A DNA stretch of 19,097 bases, from assembly GCA_001969505.1 (NCBI GenBank), contig LSSK01000607.1, positions 1 through 19,097 on the forward strand. The letters run 5' to 3'. The translations under genes and the position numbers were made by a program. Under the pieces are notes generated by a model that did not search any database, had not been told where the DNA came from, and saw nothing but the letters and a program-made list of their open reading frames with translations. The DNA is from Zancudomyces culisetae. Lineage: Eukaryota > Kickxellomycota > Harpellomycetes > Harpellales > Legeriomycetaceae. Shown here piece after piece: positions 18,133 through 19,097 of the stretch. Within the stretch, counting starts at the first letter, position 1; each line of letters opens with the position of its first letter.

Positions 18133-18735
18133 CCATTAAGATATGAATAAAAAGATAATTGAAATCAACTATTGAAATTTGCTGATCGTTTGGTATTGTA
18201 GAATGACTGCTACACATTTTATGCTTGTATATCATTGCGATTCCTCAGCATAACAGGCTACCAATTAACGCATCGAAAATCATTATTAAGTGATAATATG
18301 ATTATATTATTGAAAACCCGAAAAATCAATATGTAGATAGATAGACAGCGGTAAAAGTAATTTTGAGTCTTGCTAACGGATTATACTTGTCTAATACGTT
18401 TATATAGTTTTCCTATACTTACAGTAATTTTAAAATTTTATAATAAATTTTTGTTTATGTATAAAGGAATAAAAACTATGTAGAAAAAAAAATTAATTCA
18501 AAATGAATAATGGAAGTATTAGTGACAAGTGTATAACTGTCATTATCTGACATGTAAAACTCGCAGTAACATTAATAGAACAAATAAAATAACCTATTAT
18601 TCGTATATATTTTACAGTTTAAATAACTAATATATAATTAATATTATGTAAATCTGATATTGAAATTAATAATAAGAATGGTGGAATATATGAAGTTAAG
18701 CAAAAAAATTTGAAATCACATTAGTAAAGGGAATG

Positions 18736-18742
18736 AAAAAAA
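18736..18742 (-). terminator. RNA polymerase III T7 terminator
   Basis: Seven consecutive T on the minus strand begin 7 nt after the 3' end of tRNA-Lys. This is the expected length and place for a Pol III terminator. No comparable T run follows tRNA-Ala, so this site probably ends transcription of both tRNAs. Confidence 0.85.
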
Positions 18743-18749
18743 GTGTATA

Positions 18750-18821
18750 GCCCAACGCGGGGGTCGAACCCGCAACCTTGAGATTAAGAGTCTCACGCTC
18801 TACCGATTGAGCTAGCCGGGC
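18750..18821 (-). tRNA. tRNA-Lys (anticodon CUU)
   Basis: The 72-nt cloverleaf folds fully. The acceptor stem pairs GCCCGGC with GTTGGGC (two G-T wobbles). The D stem is GCTC/GAGC, the anticodon stem TGAGA/TCTCA with loop CTCTTAA (anticodon at 18786-18788), the variable loop AGGTT, and the T stem GCGGG/CCCGC with loop TTCGACC. CCA is not encoded and there is no intron, as expected for a eukaryotic nuclear tRNA. A-box and B-box (GGTTCGA) promoters are present. It lies 3 nt downstream of tRNA-Ala on the same strand. Confidence 0.97.
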
Positions 18822-18824
18822 AGT

Positions 18825-18896
18825 GGAGAACCGGGGTATCGATCCCCGTACCTCTCGCATGCTAAGCGAGCGCTCTACCATTTGAGCTAGTCCCCC
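18825..18896 (-). tRNA. tRNA-Ala (anticodon AGC)
   Basis: The 72-nt cloverleaf has acceptor stem GGGGGAC/GTTCTCC, D stem GCTC/GAGC, anticodon stem CTCGC/GCGAG with loop TTAGCAT (anticodon at 18861-18863), and T stem CGGGG/CCCCG with loop ATCGATA. The A in place of T at the start of the T loop is a known trait of eukaryotic tRNA-Ala. A34 would be expected to become inosine. No intron is present and no T run separates it from the following tRNA-Lys. Confidence 0.97.
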
Positions 18897-18907
18897 ACGT
18901 GTTTGTT

Positions 18908-18967
18908 GTGTGTTGCCATGTTTAACGTCCCATTTAGTGTTTTTTACACCAAATAACACACGGGACG
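18908..18967. repeat. Nested inverted repeats upstream of tRNA-Ala
   Basis: CGTCCC (18926-18931) pairs with GGGACG (18962-18967). Inside, GTGT and ACAC flank a T run at 18937-18949. A competing pair is GTGTGTT (18908-18914) with AACACAC (18955-18961). The G+C content of the arms is unusual for this AT-rich neighbourhood. Confidence 0.6.
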
Positions 18968-18982
18968 GGTCATTTTACTTAC

Positions 18983-19040
18983 CTTTTACTATATGCTGCG
19001 AATTATTATATAGTTCTTTGGATTTTGCAAAAGAGGACAT
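18983..19040 (-). CDS. Possible first coding exon of a further gene
   Basis: An ATG at 19040, directly preceded by an in-frame TAA, opens 19 codons plus one base (MSSFAKSKELYNNSQHIVK) ending at a perfect GTAAGT donor at 18982-18977. Unspliced, the frame would stop two codons later. The codons look protein-like and end at the same donor type used in mitochondrial AspRS. I do not recognise the family. No convincing acceptor or downstream exon is visible before the tRNA pair, so the intron would have to span it, or this is a chance ATG. Confidence 0.3.
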
Positions 19041-19097
19041 TTATTTAGTTAAACAAAAATTTCAATTTTATACAATAAAATCTACAAAAAATCTAAC

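Larger units (their letters stand above)
15417..18735. other. Very AT-rich gene-free block
   Basis: This 3.3-kb block between the IKS1 start codon and the tRNA pair has no open frame of 60 codons on either strand. A sampled line (16201-16260) has 12 G+C in 60 bases, against 21 in 60 at 6001-6060. TA-rich words and A/T runs dominate. I see no terminal repeats, transposase remnants or RNA gene. Short palindromes near 17274 and 18096-18132 are the only clear structure. Its proximal end must hold the IKS1 promoter. Confidence 0.6.

Noticed and set aside
15417-18735. Possible CRISPR array, LTR element or transposon in the AT-rich block
   Set aside because: No regularly spaced direct repeats, terminal repeats or transposase frame can be seen; the words that recur are simple AT-rich ones.
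18696-18959. 87-aa open frame on the minus strand with an AQMVERSLSMREVRGSIPRF-like sequence
   Set aside because: It is the translation of the two tRNA genes and their spacer. This kind of peptide is a well-known artefact of tRNA sequence.

Overview
The window looks like nuclear DNA from an AT-rich eukaryote. Three genes are intronless, a fourth has short GT-AG introns, and two eukaryotic tRNA genes with internal promoters lie near the right end. The gene set is a Dus1-type tRNA dihydrouridine synthase, a mitochondrial (bacterial-type) aspartyl-tRNA synthetase, an exportin-4 homologue and an IKS1-family kinase. IKS kinases are typical of fungi and dictyostelids, while exportin-4 is missing from budding yeast. 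An early-diverging ('zygomycete'-type) fungus is therefore my best guess. That guess is inference, and an amoebozoan remains possible.

Layout. 1-331 is an AT-rich upstream region. 332-1513 (+) is DUS1. 1565-4343 (-) is mitochondrial AspRS, which I assembled by eye into nine exons and eight introns (667 aa). Its first exon encodes a mitochondrial-type presequence. 4344-8246 is 3.9 kb with no convincing gene but with two similar perfect hairpins. 8247-12692 (+) is an exportin-4 homologue of 1481 aa. 12681-15416 (-) is an IKS1-like protein kinase of 911 aa with two C-terminal membrane helices. 15417-18749 is a very AT-rich gene-free block. 18750-18896 (-) is a tRNA-Ala(AGC)/tRNA-Lys(CUU) pair only 3 nt apart, followed by a T7 terminator. 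At the right edge (18983-19040, -) there is a possible first coding exon of another gene.

DUS1 and AspRS converge with a 51-bp gap, and exportin-4 and IKS1 converge with a 12-bp stop-to-stop overlap. DUS1, AspRS and the tRNA genes share a tRNA/translation theme, and exportin-4 in animals carries eIF5A. I see no operon-like logic or dedicated new system. The most unusual signals are: a reversal of strand composition inside the exportin-4 coding sequence; the concentration of nearly all-phase-0 introns in one gene; a presequence exon whose intron carries a second in-frame start; and the paired TAACTG-type hairpins in the long intergenic region.
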